Assembly: GCF_024170165.1 (NCBI RefSeq)
Contig: NZ_JALJXP010000014.1
Coordinates: forward strand, 1-64,000
DNA: 64,000 nt
Direction of reading: 5' to 3'
Origin: Pseudomonas nitroreducens
GTDB lineage: Bacteria; Pseudomonadota; Gammaproteobacteria; Pseudomonadales; Pseudomonadaceae
This document shows positions 30,812-43,681 of this stretch, piece after piece. How positions within the stretch are numbered: position 1 is the stretch's first letter; each line of letters begins with the position of its first letter. The notes beneath the pieces were generated by a model, which did not search any database, was not told where the DNA came from, and saw only the letters and a list, made by a program, of their open reading frames with translations. Position numbers and translations under genes: made by a program.

Positions 30812-31284
30812 TGCAAACCCGCACCCTGGAAATCGGTGTAGGCCTGTTCATTCTGGCCGGCCTGCTGGCCCTGCTGCTGCTGGCCCTGCGTGTCAGCGGA
30901 CTGACCATCGGCAATTCGGGCGATACCTACAAGCTGTATGCCTATTTCGACAATATCGCCGGCGTCACCGTGCGCGGCAAAGTCACCATGGCTGGCGTCA
31001 CCATCGGCAAGGTCACTGCGGTGGACCTGGACCATGACAGCTATCGTGGTCGTGTGACCATGGAGATCAATCGCCAGGTCAACAACCTGCCGGACGACTC
31101 CACCGCTTCCATCCTGACCGCCGGCCTGCTGGGCGAGAAGTACATCGGCATCAGCGTTGGTGGTGATGAAGAGCTGCTGAAGGAAGGCGATACCATCAAG
31201 GACACCCAGTCGGCACTCGTGCTGGAAGACCTGATCGGCAAGTTCCTGCTGAATTCGGTCAATAAAGACGACTCGAAGAAATGA
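30811..31284 (+). CDS. mlaD: Phospholipid transport substrate-binding protein MlaD
   Basis: MCE-domain protein, 157 residues, anchored by one N-terminal helix (IGVGLFILAGLLALLLLAL) and forming a hexameric periplasmic ring through which phospholipids pass. The MCE core is YFDNIAGVTVRGKVTMAGV. It overlaps the mlaE stop by one base. Confidence 0.95.
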   Translation: MQTRTLEIGVGLFILAGLLALLLLALRVSGLTIGNSGDTYKLYAYFDNIAGVTVRGKVTMAGVTIGKVTAVDLDHDSYRGRVTMEINRQVNNLPDDSTASILTAGLLGEKYIGISVGGDEELLKEGDTIKDTQSALVLEDLIGKFLLNSVNKDDSKK

Positions 31285-31295
31285 GGACTCATTCC

Positions 31296-31943
31296 ATGTT
31301 GAAAACCTTGCGCCGTGGCTTTCTGGTTCTGCTCGCGATCCTGCCGCTATTCGCCCAGGCCGAGCAGACCGCTCAGCAGGTCGTGCAGCAGACCGTCGAC
31401 AGCCTGCTGTCGGACCTGAAAACCAACAAGGCCAGCTACAAGGCCAATCCCCAGGCGTTCTACAACACCCTGAACCGCATTCTCGGTCCGGTCGTGGACT
31501 CCGAGGGCATCGCCAAGGGTGTGATGACGGTCAAGTACTCGCGTCAGGCGACTCCGGAGCAGGTCAAGCGCTTTGAGGAAACCTTCAAGAACAGCCTGTT
31601 CCAGTTCTATGGCAACGCGCTGCTGGAGTACGACAACCAGGACATCCGCGTGCTGAACAGCGGCAAGCAGGAGCAGGATCGCGCTTCGGTGAACATGGAA
31701 GTGGTCGGTGGCAACGGTGCCGTCTATCCGGTGCAGTACACCATGGTCAACCAGGGCGGCACCTGGCGCCTGCGTAACGTGATCATCAACGGCATCAACA
31801 TCGGCAAGCTGTTCCGTGACCAGTTCGCCGATTCCATGCAGAAGAACCGCAACGACCTGGAAGCCACCATCGCTGGTTGGGGCCAGGTGGTCGCCAAGGC
31901 CAAGGACGCCGCCAAGGGCCAGCCGGAAGGCGGCGCAGAATGA
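31296..31943 (+). CDS. mlaC: Periplasmic phospholipid-binding protein MlaC
   Basis: Soluble carrier that ferries phospholipids between the outer-membrane MlaA complex and MlaD; 215 residues. Signal peptide with cleavage after AQA (about residue 22). Family stretches are LNRILGPVVDSEGIAKGVM and NQGGTWRLRNVIINGINIG. ATG 31296 is preferred because GAGGA lies 8 bases before it; an in-frame ATG at 31281 overlaps the mlaD stop and would add five residues. Confidence 0.93.
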   Translation: MLKTLRRGFLVLLAILPLFAQAEQTAQQVVQQTVDSLLSDLKTNKASYKANPQAFYNTLNRILGPVVDSEGIAKGVMTVKYSRQATPEQVKRFEETFKNSLFQFYGNALLEYDNQDIRVLNSGKQEQDRASVNMEVVGGNGAVYPVQYTMVNQGGTWRLRNVIINGINIGKLFRDQFADSMQKNRNDLEATIAGWGQVVAKAKDAAKGQPEGGAE

Positions 31944-32248
31944 GTCAGGGCAGTATCACGGAACGTAGCGAGGGCGATCTCGCCCTCGCCGGCGTACTGG
32001 ACTACAGCACCGGCCCCGCGCTGCGTCAGCAGGGCGCTCGGCTGATCGCTGCCAGCAAGGCCGGCGCGCTGCGTCTGGACTGCTCCGCAGTGGAACGCTC
32101 CAGCAGCGTCGGATTGTCGCTGCTGCTGTCCTACACCCGTGATGCGCGCAAGGCCGGCAAGACGCTGCAGATCTCCGGCCTGCCCAAGGACATGCAGGAA
32201 ATCGCCAAGGTTGGCGAGCTCCTGGAGATTCTGCCGTTACAGCATTGA
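31940..32248 (+). CDS. mlaB: STAS-domain subunit MlaB
   Basis: A 102-residue STAS protein that binds and activates MlaF. The SpoIIAA-like core LRLDCSAVERSSSVGLSLLL contains the conserved serine. Its ATGA start overlaps the mlaC stop. Last gene of mlaFEDCB; a terminator follows. Confidence 0.92.
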   Translation: MSQGSITERSEGDLALAGVLDYSTGPALRQQGARLIAASKAGALRLDCSAVERSSSVGLSLLLSYTRDARKAGKTLQISGLPKDMQEIAKVGELLEILPLQH

Positions 32249-32258
32249 AACACTGAAA

Positions 32259-32312
32259 GGGCCCTCCGTCCGCGACTTCCCCTGCCGGGGTTCGCAGGCG
32301 GGGGGCTTTTTT
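32259..32312 (+). terminator. Rho-independent terminator after mlaB
   Basis: Long imperfect GC-rich stem (arms near 32264-32278 and 32291-32306, G-T pairs allowed) ending in GGGGGGC and a run of six T residues. Confidence 0.65.
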
Positions 32313-32358
32313 GTATCATGGCCGACCCGCGCGCGTAGGGCGCCGAACGAGGTTGAGC

Positions 32359-33886
<1,528 letters not shown>

Positions 33887-33900
33887 GGCAGAACCAGACG

Positions 33901-34536
33901 ATGCTGACGATTGCCCTGTCCAAGGGCCGTATCCTCGACGACACCCTGCCGCTGCTCGCAGCGGCAGGCATCGTGCCGACCGAGAATCCGGACAAGAGCC
34001 GCAAGCTGATCATCCCCACCACCCTCGATGACGTGCGCCTGCTGATCGTGCGCGCCACCGACGTGCCGACCTACGTCGAGCACGGCGCCGCCGACCTCGG
34101 CGTCGCGGGCAAGGACGTGCTCATGGAGTACGGTGGCCAGGGCCTCTACGAGCCGCTGGACCTGAAGATCGCCAACTGCAAGCTGATGACCGCCGGTGCG
34201 GTCGGCGCGCCGGAGCCCAAGGGCCGCCTGCGCGTGGCCACCAAGTTCGTCAATGTCGCCAAGCGCTACTACGCCGAACAGGGCCGCCAGGTCGACGTGA
34301 TCAAGCTGTACGGCTCCATGGAACTGGCACCGCTGGTCGGCCTCGCCGACAAGATCATCGACGTGGTCGATACCGGCAACACCCTGCGCGCGAACGGCCT
34401 GGAACCCCAGGAACTGATCGCGCACATCAGCTCGCGTCTGGTGGTGAACAAGGCTTCGATGAAGATGCAGCATGCGCGCATCCAGGCCCTGATCGACACC
34501 CTGCGTGAAGCAGTGGAGTCTCGACACCGGGCGTAA
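33901..34536 (+). CDS. hisG: ATP phosphoribosyltransferase, short form
   Basis: First step of histidine synthesis, 211 residues. The short HisG form lacks the C-terminal regulatory ACT-like domain and needs HisZ for activity and feedback control. [24 protein letters not shown]-type and [14 protein letters not shown]-type stretches are present. ATG 33901 starts [14 protein letters not shown], the family N-terminus; the open frame further upstream overlaps murA. Confidence 0.96.
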   Translation: MLTIALSKGRILDDTLPLLAAAGIVPTENPDKSRKLIIPTTLDDVRLLIVRATDVPTYVEHGAADLGVAGKDVLMEYGGQGLYEPLDLKIANCKLMTAGAVGAPEPKGRLRVATKFVNVAKRYYAEQGRQVDVIKLYGSMELAPLVGLADKIIDVVDTGNTLRANGLEPQELIAHISSRLVVNKASMKMQHARIQALIDTLREAVESRHRA

Positions 34537-34589
34537 CTCTCCGCGCGGCCTTCCCGCCGCGCCCGCCTATCCGTGTCATAGCCAAATTT

Positions 34590-34636
34590 TCTCGGGTGCC
34601 CGCACGGAAGGCTTGATAGTCTTGCGGCGCCCGAGA
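34590..34636 (+). other. Potential stem in the hisG-hisD gap
   Basis: TCTCGGGTGC (34590-34599) can pair with GCGCCCGAGA (34627-34636), ten base pairs including one G-T, 24 bases before the hisD start. No T-run follows, so it is not a standard terminator. Function unknown. Confidence 0.4.
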
Positions 34637-34660
34637 TCATGCCAATTAAAGAGGCCAGCT

Positions 34661-35983
34661 ATGACCGCACCCTTCGCTATCCGTCGACTCAACGCCGCCG
34701 ATCCGGACTTCGCGCGTCATCTGGACCATCTGCTCTCCTGGGAAAGCGTGTCCGACGAGTCGGTTAACCAGCGCGTGCTGGACATCATCGCCGACGTGCG
34801 CAAGCGCGGTGACGCTGCGGTGGTGGAGTTCACCCAGCGCTTTGACGGCGTCGAAGCCAAGACCATGGCCGACCTGATCCTGCCGCGCGAGCGCCTGGAG
34901 CTGGCCCTGACCCGTATTACCCCGGCCCAGCGCGAGGCGCTGGAAATCGCCGCCGAACGCGTGCGCAGCTACCACGAGAAGCAGAAGCAGGACTCCTGGC
35001 GCTACACCGAAGCCGACGGCACCGTGCTCGGCCAGCAGGTCACCCCGCTGGATCGCGCCGGTCTGTACGTGCCCGGCGGCAAGGCGTCCTACCCGTCTTC
35101 GGTGCTGATGAACGCCATTCCGGCCAAGGTTGCCGGCGTTGCCGAAGTGGTGATGGTCGTTCCGACCCCGCGCGGCGAAATCAACGAGATCGTTCTCGCT
35201 GCTGCCTGCATCGCCGGCGTCGACCGCGTCTTCACCATCGGCGGCGCCCAGGCCGTGGCTGCACTGGCCTACGGTACCGAGAGCGTGCCGCAGGTGGACA
35301 AGATCGTCGGCCCGGGCAACATCTACGTCGCCACCGCCAAGCGCCACGTGTTCGGCCAGGTCGGCATCGACATGATCGCCGGCCCCTCCGAAATTCTTGT
35401 GGTCTGTGATGGCGGCACCGATCCGGACTGGATCGCCATGGACCTGTTCTCCCAGGCCGAGCACGACGAGGACGCCCAGTCGATCCTGGTCAGCCCGGAC
35501 GCGGCCTTCCTCGACAAGGTCGCCGCCAGCATCGAGAAGCTGCTGCCGACCATGGAGCGCGCCGAGATCATCCGCACCTCGCTGACCAACCGCGGCGCGC
35601 TGATCCTCGTCGCCGACCAGGAACAGGCCTGCCAGGTTGCCAACCGCATCGCCCCGGAACACCTGGAACTGTCGGTAGAAAACCCGGAAAGCTGGCTGCC
35701 GAAGATCCGCCACGCCGGCGCCATCTTCATGGGCCGCTACACCGCCGAGGCGCTGGGCGACTACTGCGCCGGCCCGAACCACGTGCTGCCGACTTCCGGC
35801 ACCGCGCGCTTCTCCTCGCCGCTGGGTGTGTACGACTTCCAGAAGCGTTCCTCGATCATCTTCTGCTCCGCGCCGGGTGCTTCCGAGCTGGGCAAGACCG
35901 CTTCGATCCTGGCCCGCGGTGAATCGCTGACCGCCCACGCGCGCAGCGCCGAATTCCGTATCCTTGACGGCAAGAGTGAGTAA
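34661..35983 (+). CDS. hisD: Histidinol dehydrogenase
   Basis: Zinc-dependent, NAD-using enzyme of the last two steps of histidine synthesis, 440 residues. The glycine-rich [20 protein letters not shown] and [21 protein letters not shown] segments and the zinc/catalytic QAEHDEDAQ region are visible. ATG 34661 ([12 protein letters not shown]) is preceded by AAAGAGG. Separated from hisG by 124 bases holding a possible stem. Confidence 0.96.
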   Translation: MTAPFAIRRLNAADPDFARHLDHLLSWESVSDESVNQRVLDIIADVRKRGDAAVVEFTQRFDGVEAKTMADLILPRERLELALTRITPAQREALEIAAERVRSYHEKQKQDSWRYTEADGTVLGQQVTPLDRAGLYVPGGKASYPSSVLMNAIPAKVAGVAEVVMVVPTPRGEINEIVLAAACIAGVDRVFTIGGAQAVAALAYGTESVPQVDKIVGPGNIYVATAKRHVFGQVGIDMIAGPSEILVVCDGGTDPDWIAMDLFSQAEHDEDAQSILVSPDAAFLDKVAASIEKLLPTMERAEIIRTSLTNRGALILVADQEQACQVANRIAPEHLELSVENPESWLPKIRHAGAIFMGRYTAEALGDYCAGPNHVLPTSGTARFSSPLGVYDFQKRSSIIFCSAPGASELGKTASILARGESLTAHARSAEFRILDGKSE

Positions 35984-35986
35984 TCG

Positions 35987-37042
35987 ATGAGCAAATTCTG
36001 GAGTCCCTTCGTCAAGGAACTGGTGCCCTACGTTCCGGGCGAGCAGCCGAAGCTGACCAAGTTGGTCAAGCTCAATACCAACGAGAACCCCTATGGCCCG
36101 TCGCCGAAGGTGGTTGCCGCGATCCAGGCCGAACTGAATGACACGCTGCGCCTGTATCCGGACCCCAATGCCGACCGCCTGAAGCAGACCATCGCCGAGT
36201 ACCACGGCGTGAAGACCTCCCAGGTGTTCGTCGGCAACGGCTCGGACGAAGTCCTGGCCCACGCCTTCCACGCGCTGTTCCAGCACGGCAAGCCGCTGCT
36301 GTTCCCCGACGTGACCTACAGCTTCTATCCGGTCTACTGCGGCCTCTACGGCATCGACTTCGAAGCGCTGCCGCTGGACGAGCAGTTCCAGATCCGTGTC
36401 GAGGATTACGCGCGCGGCAACGGCGGCATCATCTTCCCCAACCCCAACGCCCCCACCGGTTGCCTGCTGCCACTCGAAGCCATCGAGCGCCTGCTGCAAG
36501 CCAGCCCGGACAGCGTGGTGCTGGTGGACGAGGCCTACGTCGACTTCGGTGGCGAGACCGCGATTTCCCTGGTCAACCGCTACCCGAACCTGCTGGTGGC
36601 GCAGACCCTGTCCAAATCGCGCTCCCTGGCGGGTCTGCGGGTCGGCTTCGCGGTCGGCCACGAGGACCTGATCGAGGCGCTGGAGCGGGTGAAGAACAGC
36701 TTCAACTCCTACCCGCTGGACCGCCTGGCGCTGGCCGGCGCGGTGGCGTCCTTCGAGGACCAGGCCTACTTCGAGCAGACCTGCAACGCGGTCATCCACA
36801 GCCGCGAAAAGCTGGTCGCCGAACTCAATACCCTGGGCTTCGATGTGCTGCCGTCGGCGGCGAACTTCATCTTCGCCCGCCACCCGCAGCGCGACGGCGC
36901 CGAACTGGCGGCTGCCTTGCGCGAGGAGGGCGTGATCGTGCGTCACTTCAAGCAGCAGCGGATCAACCAGTTCCTGCGCATCAGCATCGGCACCGAGGAG
37001 CAGAACCAGGCTCTGATCGATGCCCTGCGGCTGAAGCTGTAA
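35987..37042 (+). CDS. hisC: Histidinol-phosphate aminotransferase
   Basis: PLP-dependent class I/II aminotransferase, 351 residues, converting imidazole-acetol phosphate to histidinol phosphate. The PLP lysine is Lys210 in [24 protein letters not shown] at the N-terminus is the HisC substrate-binding stretch. It begins 3 bases after hisD and ends before a strong terminator. Confidence 0.95.
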   Translation: MSKFWSPFVKELVPYVPGEQPKLTKLVKLNTNENPYGPSPKVVAAIQAELNDTLRLYPDPNADRLKQTIAEYHGVKTSQVFVGNGSDEVLAHAFHALFQHGKPLLFPDVTYSFYPVYCGLYGIDFEALPLDEQFQIRVEDYARGNGGIIFPNPNAPTGCLLPLEAIERLLQASPDSVVLVDEAYVDFGGETAISLVNRYPNLLVAQTLSKSRSLAGLRVGFAVGHEDLIEALERVKNSFNSYPLDRLALAGAVASFEDQAYFEQTCNAVIHSREKLVAELNTLGFDVLPSAANFIFARHPQRDGAELAAALREEGVIVRHFKQQRINQFLRISIGTEEQNQALIDALRLKL

Positions 37043-37059
37043 GGCAGTCGATGGAAAAG

Positions 37060-37085
37060 AAAACGGCGCCCTCGGGCGCCGTTTT
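37060..37085 (+). terminator. Bidirectional terminator between hisC and algW
   Basis: Perfect 12-bp inverted repeat AAAACGGCGCCC / GGGCGCCGTTTT with a two-base centre. A-rich on one side and T-rich on the other, it can serve both hisC (plus) and algW (minus). Confidence 0.85.
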
Positions 37086-37111
37086 GCATTGCTTTGGAAC
37101 AGTGAGCGGGA

Positions 37112-38260
<1,149 letters not shown>

Positions 38261-38373
38261 CGAAGAAAATCCTTGGGGTTGCTTGGCCGGGGGAGGGCCG
38301 ATAGGGTGGCGGCCATTATACGGGCGGCGAGCCAAGAAAATAGACGCTCGCAGCCGATGTTGGAGGAATTTCG

Positions 38374-39132
38374 ATGGCAATCGCACTGAGCACGCTGGTC
38401 GAGGAAGCGGACCGTTTTCTCGACGCGGCGAAGATCCAGGATTACTGCCCCAATGGCCTGCAGGTCGAGGGTCGCCCGCAGGTGCGTCGTATCGTTTCCG
38501 GCGTCACCGCCAGCCAGGCGCTGCTCGATGCTGCCGTGGAAGCGGACGCCGACGTGGTGCTGGTCCACCACGGCTATTTCTGGAAGGGCGAGGATGCCCG
38601 TGTAGTGGGCATGAAGCAGCGTCGCCTGAAGACCCTGTTGAGCCATGACATCAGCCTGTTGGCCTATCACCTGCCGCTGGATCTGCATCCTGAGGTGGGC
38701 AATAACGTGCAACTGGGCCGCCAGCTCGGCTTCGAGATCGAAGGGCCGCTGGAACCGGGCAATCCGCGCTCCATCGTGCTAGTTGGCTCGCTCGCCGAAC
38801 CCATGCTGCCGAGCGATCTGGCGTTGCATGTGCGCGACGTGCTGGGCCGCGAGCCTCTGCTGGTGGATGGCGGTCAGCCAATCCGGCGTATCGCCTGGTG
38901 CACCGGTGGCGCGCAGGGCTATATCGACCAGGCGATTGCGGCTGGCGTCGACGCCTACCTGACTGGCGAAGTCTCCGAGCAGACCGTGCACAGCGCGCGG
39001 GAGAACGGCATCAGCTTCATCGCCGCTGGCCATCACGCCACCGAGCGTTACGGCGTGCAGGCGCTGGGGGACCACCTGGCCAAGCGCTTCGCCATCGAGC
39101 ACCTGTTCATCGATTGCCCGAACCCGGCCTGA
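38374..39132 (+). CDS. Nif3-like dinuclear metal center protein (YbgI family)
   Basis: A 252-residue NIF3/DUF34 protein. Metal-binding motifs are VLVHHGYFWKG near residues 63-73 and GHHATERYGVQALG in the C-terminal part. Relatives form toroidal hexamers with two metals per subunit; the E. coli member YbgI has been linked to GTP cyclohydrolase-like repair but the reaction is not settled. Divergent from algW, followed by a bidirectional terminator. Confidence 0.9.
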   Translation: MAIALSTLVEEADRFLDAAKIQDYCPNGLQVEGRPQVRRIVSGVTASQALLDAAVEADADVVLVHHGYFWKGEDARVVGMKQRRLKTLLSHDISLLAYHLPLDLHPEVGNNVQLGRQLGFEIEGPLEPGNPRSIVLVGSLAEPMLPSDLALHVRDVLGREPLLVDGGQPIRRIAWCTGGAQGYIDQAIAAGVDAYLTGEVSEQTVHSARENGISFIAAGHHATERYGVQALGDHLAKRFAIEHLFIDCPNPA

Positions 39133-39146
39133 CTCTTCGCGCCATG

Positions 39147-39177
39147 AAAAAAGCCGGCTCAATGAGCCGGCTTTTTT
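39147..39177 (+). terminator. Bidirectional terminator between Nif3-like gene and mltB
   Basis: Perfect inverted repeat: AAAAAAGCCGGCTC, loop AAT, then its complement ending in six T residues. It serves the convergent mltB gene as well. Confidence 0.9.
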
Positions 39178-39188
39178 GTGTCTGCCTT

Positions 39189-40286
39189 TCAGCGATAGCC
39201 GTGGCGCTGGCGGTCGACCGCCTTGCCCAGTTCCCACACCGCCATGGCGTAGTGCGTGCTGTGGTTGTAGCGGGTGATGACGTAGAAGTTCGGCAGGCCG
39301 TACCAGTACTGGTAGGTGTTGCCCATGTCCAGGCGCAGCAGGCTGGCGCTCTGGTGGTTGCCCAGCGAGCCCTGCGGACGTAGCCCGGCGTTGGCCAGCA
39401 CGCTGATCGGGTACTGGGTCTTGAAGCCGTCTTCCAGAGAGCGGGCCTGGCCGATGGCCGGAATTGCCACCGCATCCCCAGTCACCCAGCCGTGTTGCTT
39501 GAAGTAGTTGGCCACGCTGCCGATGGCATCCCGTGGGTTCCACAGGTCGCGGTGACCGTCGCCGTCGAAGTCCACCGCGTACTTTGTGAAGGAGGAGGGC
39601 ATGAACTGCCCGTAGCCCATGGCGCCGGCGTAGGAGCCGCGCATCTCCAGCGGATTGTCGCCTTCTTTGCGTGCCTGCAGGAGGAACTGCTCCAGCTCGC
39701 CGCTGAAGAACTCGGCGCGGCGCGGGTAGGAGAAGGAGAGGGTGGCCAGCGCGTCGATGATCCGCGTCTTGCCCATCACGCGGCCCCAGCGGGTTTCCAC
39801 GCCGATGATGCCGACGATGATCTCCGGCGGGACGCCATAGGTACGCGAGGCGCGTTGCAGGTCGGCTTCGTACTGATCCCAGAACTGCACACCCTTCTGC
39901 ACGTTGTCGGGGGTGATGAACTTCTTCCGGTAACGCAGCCAGGCGCCGTTGGGGCCGCTGGGCGCGGTATAGGTCGGTGCCTGGCGGTCCATCAGGCGGA
40001 TCACCCAGTCCAGCTCGCGGGTCTGGGCGAACAGGTCCTGCAGGTCCTGGCGGTTGAAGTCGTGCTGGCTCACCATGCGGTCGATGAAGCGCTGGGCACT
40101 GGCGTTGCCGGCAAAGTCGCCGCGTAGCGGGGTGATCGGCTGCACCGAGCCGAAAGCCGGGTGGGCGCTGGGCGTGATCAGGGTCGGTGCCTGCGGCTTC
40201 TGGGCCGGCTGCGGGGCGGGAGTCGGTTTGCTGCTGCACGCGGAGATGAGGACAAGCAGAGGCAGGGCGAAAGCGATGCGGCGCAT
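39189..40286 (-). CDS. mltB: Membrane-bound lytic murein transglycosylase B
   Basis: GH103 lytic transglycosylase lipoprotein, 365 residues, cutting glycan strands to 1,6-anhydromuropeptides in the periplasm. Lipobox LISAC (Cys17); a Pro/Gln linker follows. The catalytic glutamate is Glu164 in IIGVETRWGR. The C-terminal part holds NYFKQHGW and MGNTYQYWYGLPNFYVITRY-type substrate-cleft strands. It corresponds to PA4444 (mltB1). Confidence 0.93.
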   Translation of the reverse strand: MRRIAFALPLLVLISACSSKPTPAPQPAQKPQAPTLITPSAHPAFGSVQPITPLRGDFAGNASAQRFIDRMVSQHDFNRQDLQDLFAQTRELDWVIRLMDRQAPTYTAPSGPNGAWLRYRKKFITPDNVQKGVQFWDQYEADLQRASRTYGVPPEIIVGIIGVETRWGRVMGKTRIIDALATLSFSYPRRAEFFSGELEQFLLQARKEGDNPLEMRGSYAGAMGYGQFMPSSFTKYAVDFDGDGHRDLWNPRDAIGSVANYFKQHGWVTGDAVAIPAIGQARSLEDGFKTQYPISVLANAGLRPQGSLGNHQSASLLRLDMGNTYQYWYGLPNFYVITRYNHSTHYAMAVWELGKAVDRQRHGYR

Positions 40287-40622
40287 GGGAAATCTTCTGG
40301 GACAGGAAAACGTGCCGCTATGCTAGCGCAGTGCCGGCCGGGCACAAGCCGGGAGAGCATCGTGGAAGCCGCTGACTCTGTTGCAGGAAAAGTCCCGAGG
40401 TCGTTTCCGAGATGGCATTTGAGGCTTTGCCGTGCCTCGGTCGAGCGCCTCGGGCGCGCCCCTTCAGACATCGGTTGAAAGCGGTTTTCACACTGAGCGC
40501 GTATGGCTATATCAGTATATTTTTTCGGTATAACCCGCCCGCCGGTTAGAGCCTTGCGCTGTGATAGAGTGCGCCCTCGTCTACGGCCCGCCGGCCGTCC
40601 ATAAGCAATTCCGTGAGTAGCC
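40287..40622. promoter_or_regulatory. Divergent mltB-cysD control region
   Basis: 336 bases without a gene. An AT-rich island at about 40505-40535 (CTATATCAGTATATTTTTT and a TATAAC at 40529-40534) stands out from the GC-rich surroundings about 90 bases before cysD. A -10 without a good -35 plus AT-rich flanks is what CysB-activated sulfate genes usually show, so I infer a CysB site there. No terminator or RNA is evident. Confidence 0.4.
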
Positions 40623-41540
40623 ATGGTCGACAAACTGACGCATCTGAAACAGCTGGAGGCCGAGAGCATCCACATCATCCGCGAGGTCGCCGCCGAGTTC
40701 GACAACCCGGTGATGCTGTACTCGATCGGCAAGGACAGCGCGGTGATGCTCCACCTCGCGCGCAAGGCCTTCTTCCCCGGCAAGCTGCCGTTCCCGGTGA
40801 TGCATGTCGACACCCGCTGGAAATTCCAGGAGATGTACAAGTTCCGCACCAAGATGGTCGAGGAACTGGGCCTGGACCTGATCACCCACATCAACCCCGA
40901 TGGCGTGGCTCAGGACATCAACCCCTTTACCCATGGCAGTGCCAAGCACACTGACATCATGAAGACCGAGGGCCTCAAGCAGGCGCTCGACAAGTACGGC
41001 TTCGACGCCGCCTTCGGTGGTGCCCGCCGCGACGAGGAGAAGTCCCGCGCCAAGGAGCGGGTGTACTCGTTCCGCGACAGCAAGCACCGCTGGGACCCGA
41101 AGAACCAGCGCCCCGAGCTTTGGAACGTCTACAACGGCAAGGTGAAGAAGGGCGAATCGATCCGCGTCTTCCCGCTGTCGAACTGGACCGAGCTGGACAT
41201 CTGGCAGTACATCTACCTGGAACAGATCCCGATCGTGCCGCTGTACTTCGCTGAAGAACGCGAAGTCATCGAGATGAACGGCTCGCTGATCATGATCGAC
41301 GACGATCGCATCCTCGAGCACCTCACGCCCGAGCAGAAGGCCAGCATCCAGAAGAAGATGGTGCGTTTCCGTACCCTGGGCTGCTACCCGCTGACCGGCG
41401 CGGTGGAGTCCACCGCTACCTCGCTGCCGGAAATCATCCAGGAAATGCTGCTGACGCGGACTTCCGAACGCCAGGGCCGGGTCATCGACCACGATGCCGC
41501 CGGTTCGATGGAAGAAAAGAAACGTCAGGGCTACTTCTAA
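40623..41540 (+). CDS. cysD: Sulfate adenylyltransferase subunit 2
   Basis: Catalytic subunit of ATP sulfurylase, 305 residues, making adenosine 5'-phosphosulfate from sulfate and ATP. The PP-loop [18 protein letters not shown] lies at about 34-51, with [19 protein letters not shown] downstream. It begins the sulfate-activation operon cysD-cysNC, 12 bases before cysNC, and is likely CysB-activated. Confidence 0.96.
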   Translation: MVDKLTHLKQLEAESIHIIREVAAEFDNPVMLYSIGKDSAVMLHLARKAFFPGKLPFPVMHVDTRWKFQEMYKFRTKMVEELGLDLITHINPDGVAQDINPFTHGSAKHTDIMKTEGLKQALDKYGFDAAFGGARRDEEKSRAKERVYSFRDSKHRWDPKNQRPELWNVYNGKVKKGESIRVFPLSNWTELDIWQYIYLEQIPIVPLYFAEEREVIEMNGSLIMIDDDRILEHLTPEQKASIQKKMVRFRTLGCYPLTGAVESTATSLPEIIQEMLLTRTSERQGRVIDHDAAGSMEEKKRQGYF

Positions 41541-41552
41541 GGTTCTCGCACC

Positions 41553-43454
41553 ATGTCGCATCAATCCGATCTGATCAGCGAGGACATCCTCGCCTACCTG
41601 GCCCAGCACGAGCGCAAGGAACTCCTGCGCTTCCTCACCTGCGGCAACGTCGACGACGGCAAGAGCACCCTGATCGGGCGCCTGCTGCACGACTCCAAGA
41701 TGATCTACGAGGACCACCTCGAGGCCATCACTCGCGACTCGAAGAAAGTCGGCACCACCGGCGATGACGTCGACCTGGCGTTGCTGGTCGACGGCCTGCA
41801 GGCCGAGCGCGAGCAGGGCATCACCATCGACGTGGCGTACCGCTACTTCAGCACCGCCAAGCGCAAGTTCATCATCGCCGACACTCCCGGCCATGAGCAG
41901 TACACCCGCAACATGGCCACCGGCGCATCTACCTGCGACCTGGCCATCATCCTGATCGACGCCCGCTACGGCGTGCAGACCCAGACCCGCCGGCACAGCT
42001 TCATCGCCTCGCTGCTGGGCATCAAGCACATCGTCGTGGCCATCAACAAGATGGACCTCAAGGGCTTCGACCAGGGCGTGTTCGAGCAGATCAAGGCCGA
42101 CTACCTGCAGTTCGCCGACAAGATCAACCTGAAGACCAACTCCCTGCACTTCGTGCCGATGTCGGCGCTGAAGGGCGACAACGTGGTCAACAAGTCCGAG
42201 CGCTCGCCGTGGTACACCGGCCAGTCGCTGATGGAAATCCTCGAGACCGTGGAAGTCTCCGGCGACCGCAACCTCGACGACATGCGCTTCCCGGTGCAGT
42301 ACGTCAACCGTCCGAACCTGAACTTCCGCGGCTTCGCCGGCACCCTGGCGAGCGGCGTCGTGCGCAAGGGCGACGAAGTCATCGCCCTGCCGTCGGGCAA
42401 GGGCAGCAAGGTCAAGTCCATCGTCACCTACGAAGGTGAACTGGAGCAGGCCGGCCCCGGCCAGGCGATCACCCTGACCCTGGAAGACGAGATCGACGTC
42501 TCCCGCGGCGACATGCTGGTGCATGCCGACAACCGCCCGCAGGTGACCGACGGCTTCGATGCCATGCTGGTGTGGATGGCCGAAGAGCCGATGCTGCCGG
42601 GCAAGAAGTACGACATCAAGCGCGCCACCAGTTACGTGCCGGGCTCGATTCCGAGCATCACCCACAAGGTGGACGTGAACACCCTGGAAGAGACCGCCGC
42701 CAGCGAACTCAAGCTCAACGAGATCGCCCGTGTGAAGGTCAGCCTGGATGCGCCCATCGCACTGGATGGCTACGGCGAGAACCGCACCACCGGCGCCTTC
42801 ATCGTCATCGACCGCCTGACCAATGGCACCGTCGGCGCCGGCATGATCATCGCCGCTCCGCAGTCGAGCCACGGTACTGTCGCCCACCATGGTGCGAACG
42901 CCCATGTAGCTCGGGAAGAGCGCGCAGCACGTTTCGGCCAGCAACCGGCCAGCGTGCTGTTCAGCGGTCTTTCCGGGGCGGGCAAGAGCACCCTGGCTTA
43001 CGCGGTGGAGCGCAAGCTGTTCGACATGGGCCGCGCGGTCTATGTGCTGGATGGCCAGAACCTGCGTCACGATCTGAACAAGGGGTTGCCGCAGGATCGC
43101 GCCGGTCGCACCGAGAACTGGCTGCGCACCGCTCATGTGGCCAAGCAGTTCAACGAAGCCGGTCTGATCAGCCTGTGCGCCTTCGTCGCCCCGAGCGCCG
43201 AAGGTCGCGAGCGCGCCAAGACCTTGATCGGCGCCGAGCGCCTGATCACCGTCTACGTCCAGGCTTCCCCGCAGGTCTGCCGTGAACGCGACCCGCAGGG
43301 ACTGTACGCCGCTGGCCAGGACAACATCCCGGGCGAGTCCTTCCCGTTCGACGTGCCGCTGGATGCCGATCTGGTGATCGACACCCAGAGCCAGTCGGTG
43401 GAAGAGGGCGTCAAGGCGGTCCTCGACCTGCTGCGCCAGCGCGGCGCGATCTGA
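41553..43454 (+). CDS. cysNC: Bifunctional sulfate adenylyltransferase GTPase / APS kinase
   Basis: Fusion of CysN and CysC, 633 residues. The GTPase half has GNVDDGKST at 31-39, DTPGHEQYT and NKMD, and drives APS formation by CysD. The kinase half has a second P-loop GLSGAGKST at 472-480 and phosphorylates APS to PAPS. The two halves are joined around residues 440-455, where [20 protein letters not shown]-like linker sequence lies. Fusion is normal in Pseudomonas, where it is usually annotated cysN. Confidence 0.96.
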   Translation: MSHQSDLISEDILAYLAQHERKELLRFLTCGNVDDGKSTLIGRLLHDSKMIYEDHLEAITRDSKKVGTTGDDVDLALLVDGLQAEREQGITIDVAYRYFSTAKRKFIIADTPGHEQYTRNMATGASTCDLAIILIDARYGVQTQTRRHSFIASLLGIKHIVVAINKMDLKGFDQGVFEQIKADYLQFADKINLKTNSLHFVPMSALKGDNVVNKSERSPWYTGQSLMEILETVEVSGDRNLDDMRFPVQYVNRPNLNFRGFAGTLASGVVRKGDEVIALPSGKGSKVKSIVTYEGELEQAGPGQAITLTLEDEIDVSRGDMLVHADNRPQVTDGFDAMLVWMAEEPMLPGKKYDIKRATSYVPGSIPSITHKVDVNTLEETAASELKLNEIARVKVSLDAPIALDGYGENRTTGAFIVIDRLTNGTVGAGMIIAAPQSSHGTVAHHGANAHVAREERAARFGQQPASVLFSGLSGAGKSTLAYAVERKLFDMGRAVYVLDGQNLRHDLNKGLPQDRAGRTENWLRTAHVAKQFNEAGLISLCAFVAPSAEGRERAKTLIGAERLITVYVQASPQVCRERDPQGLYAAGQDNIPGESFPFDVPLDADLVIDTQSQSVEEGVKAVLDLLRQRGAI

Positions 43455-43475
43455 TCGCACAGCGCTGAACGGAAG

Positions 43476-43505
43476 AAGCCCCGCACCTGCGGGGCTTTTT
43501 CTTTT
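43476..43505 (+). terminator. Rho-independent terminator after cysNC
   Basis: AAGCCCCGC, loop ACCT, GCGGGGCTT, then TTTCTTTT. Nearly identical to the terminator after the receptor gene at 47777-47804. Confidence 0.9.
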
Positions 43506-43514
43506 GCCTTCTGC

Positions 43515-43535
43515 AGGAGCGAGCTTGCTCGCGAA
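43515..43535 (+). repeat. REP-type palindromic element
   Basis: Identical 21-bp copy of the REP at 320-340, here 10 bases after the cysNC terminator and at the left edge of the fec module. Confidence 0.8.
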
Positions 43536-43615
43536 CCTCCGGAAGCCCGCTGCCCAGGCAATCTCGGCGAGCTAGTCCGCGGGCCGCCCCGCGCACATTC
43601 ACTGGCAGATGGCTA

Positions 43616-43657
43616 TTGCCGGCAGCCTGCACCTGCTTAATAATGAGACTGATTATT
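43616..43657 (+). promoter_or_regulatory. Fur-controlled promoter of fecI-fecR
   Basis: -35 TTGCCG (43616-43621), 17-bp spacer, -10 AATAAT (43639-43644). The -10 opens AATAATGAGACTGATTATT (43639-43657), a 14-of-19 match to the Fur consensus. A perfect 9-bp inverted repeat, GCACCTGCT (43629-43637) and AGCAGGTGC (43669-43677), brackets the whole site. Confidence 0.7.
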
Positions 43658-43681
43658 ATTTGCTAAATAGCAGGTGCGGCG

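Noticed and set aside
40581-43460. 959-residue open frame antisense to cysD-cysNC
   Set aside because: High third-position GC removes stop codons on the antisense strand. The product is His/Val/Asp-rich with no family features, and the plus-strand genes are certain.
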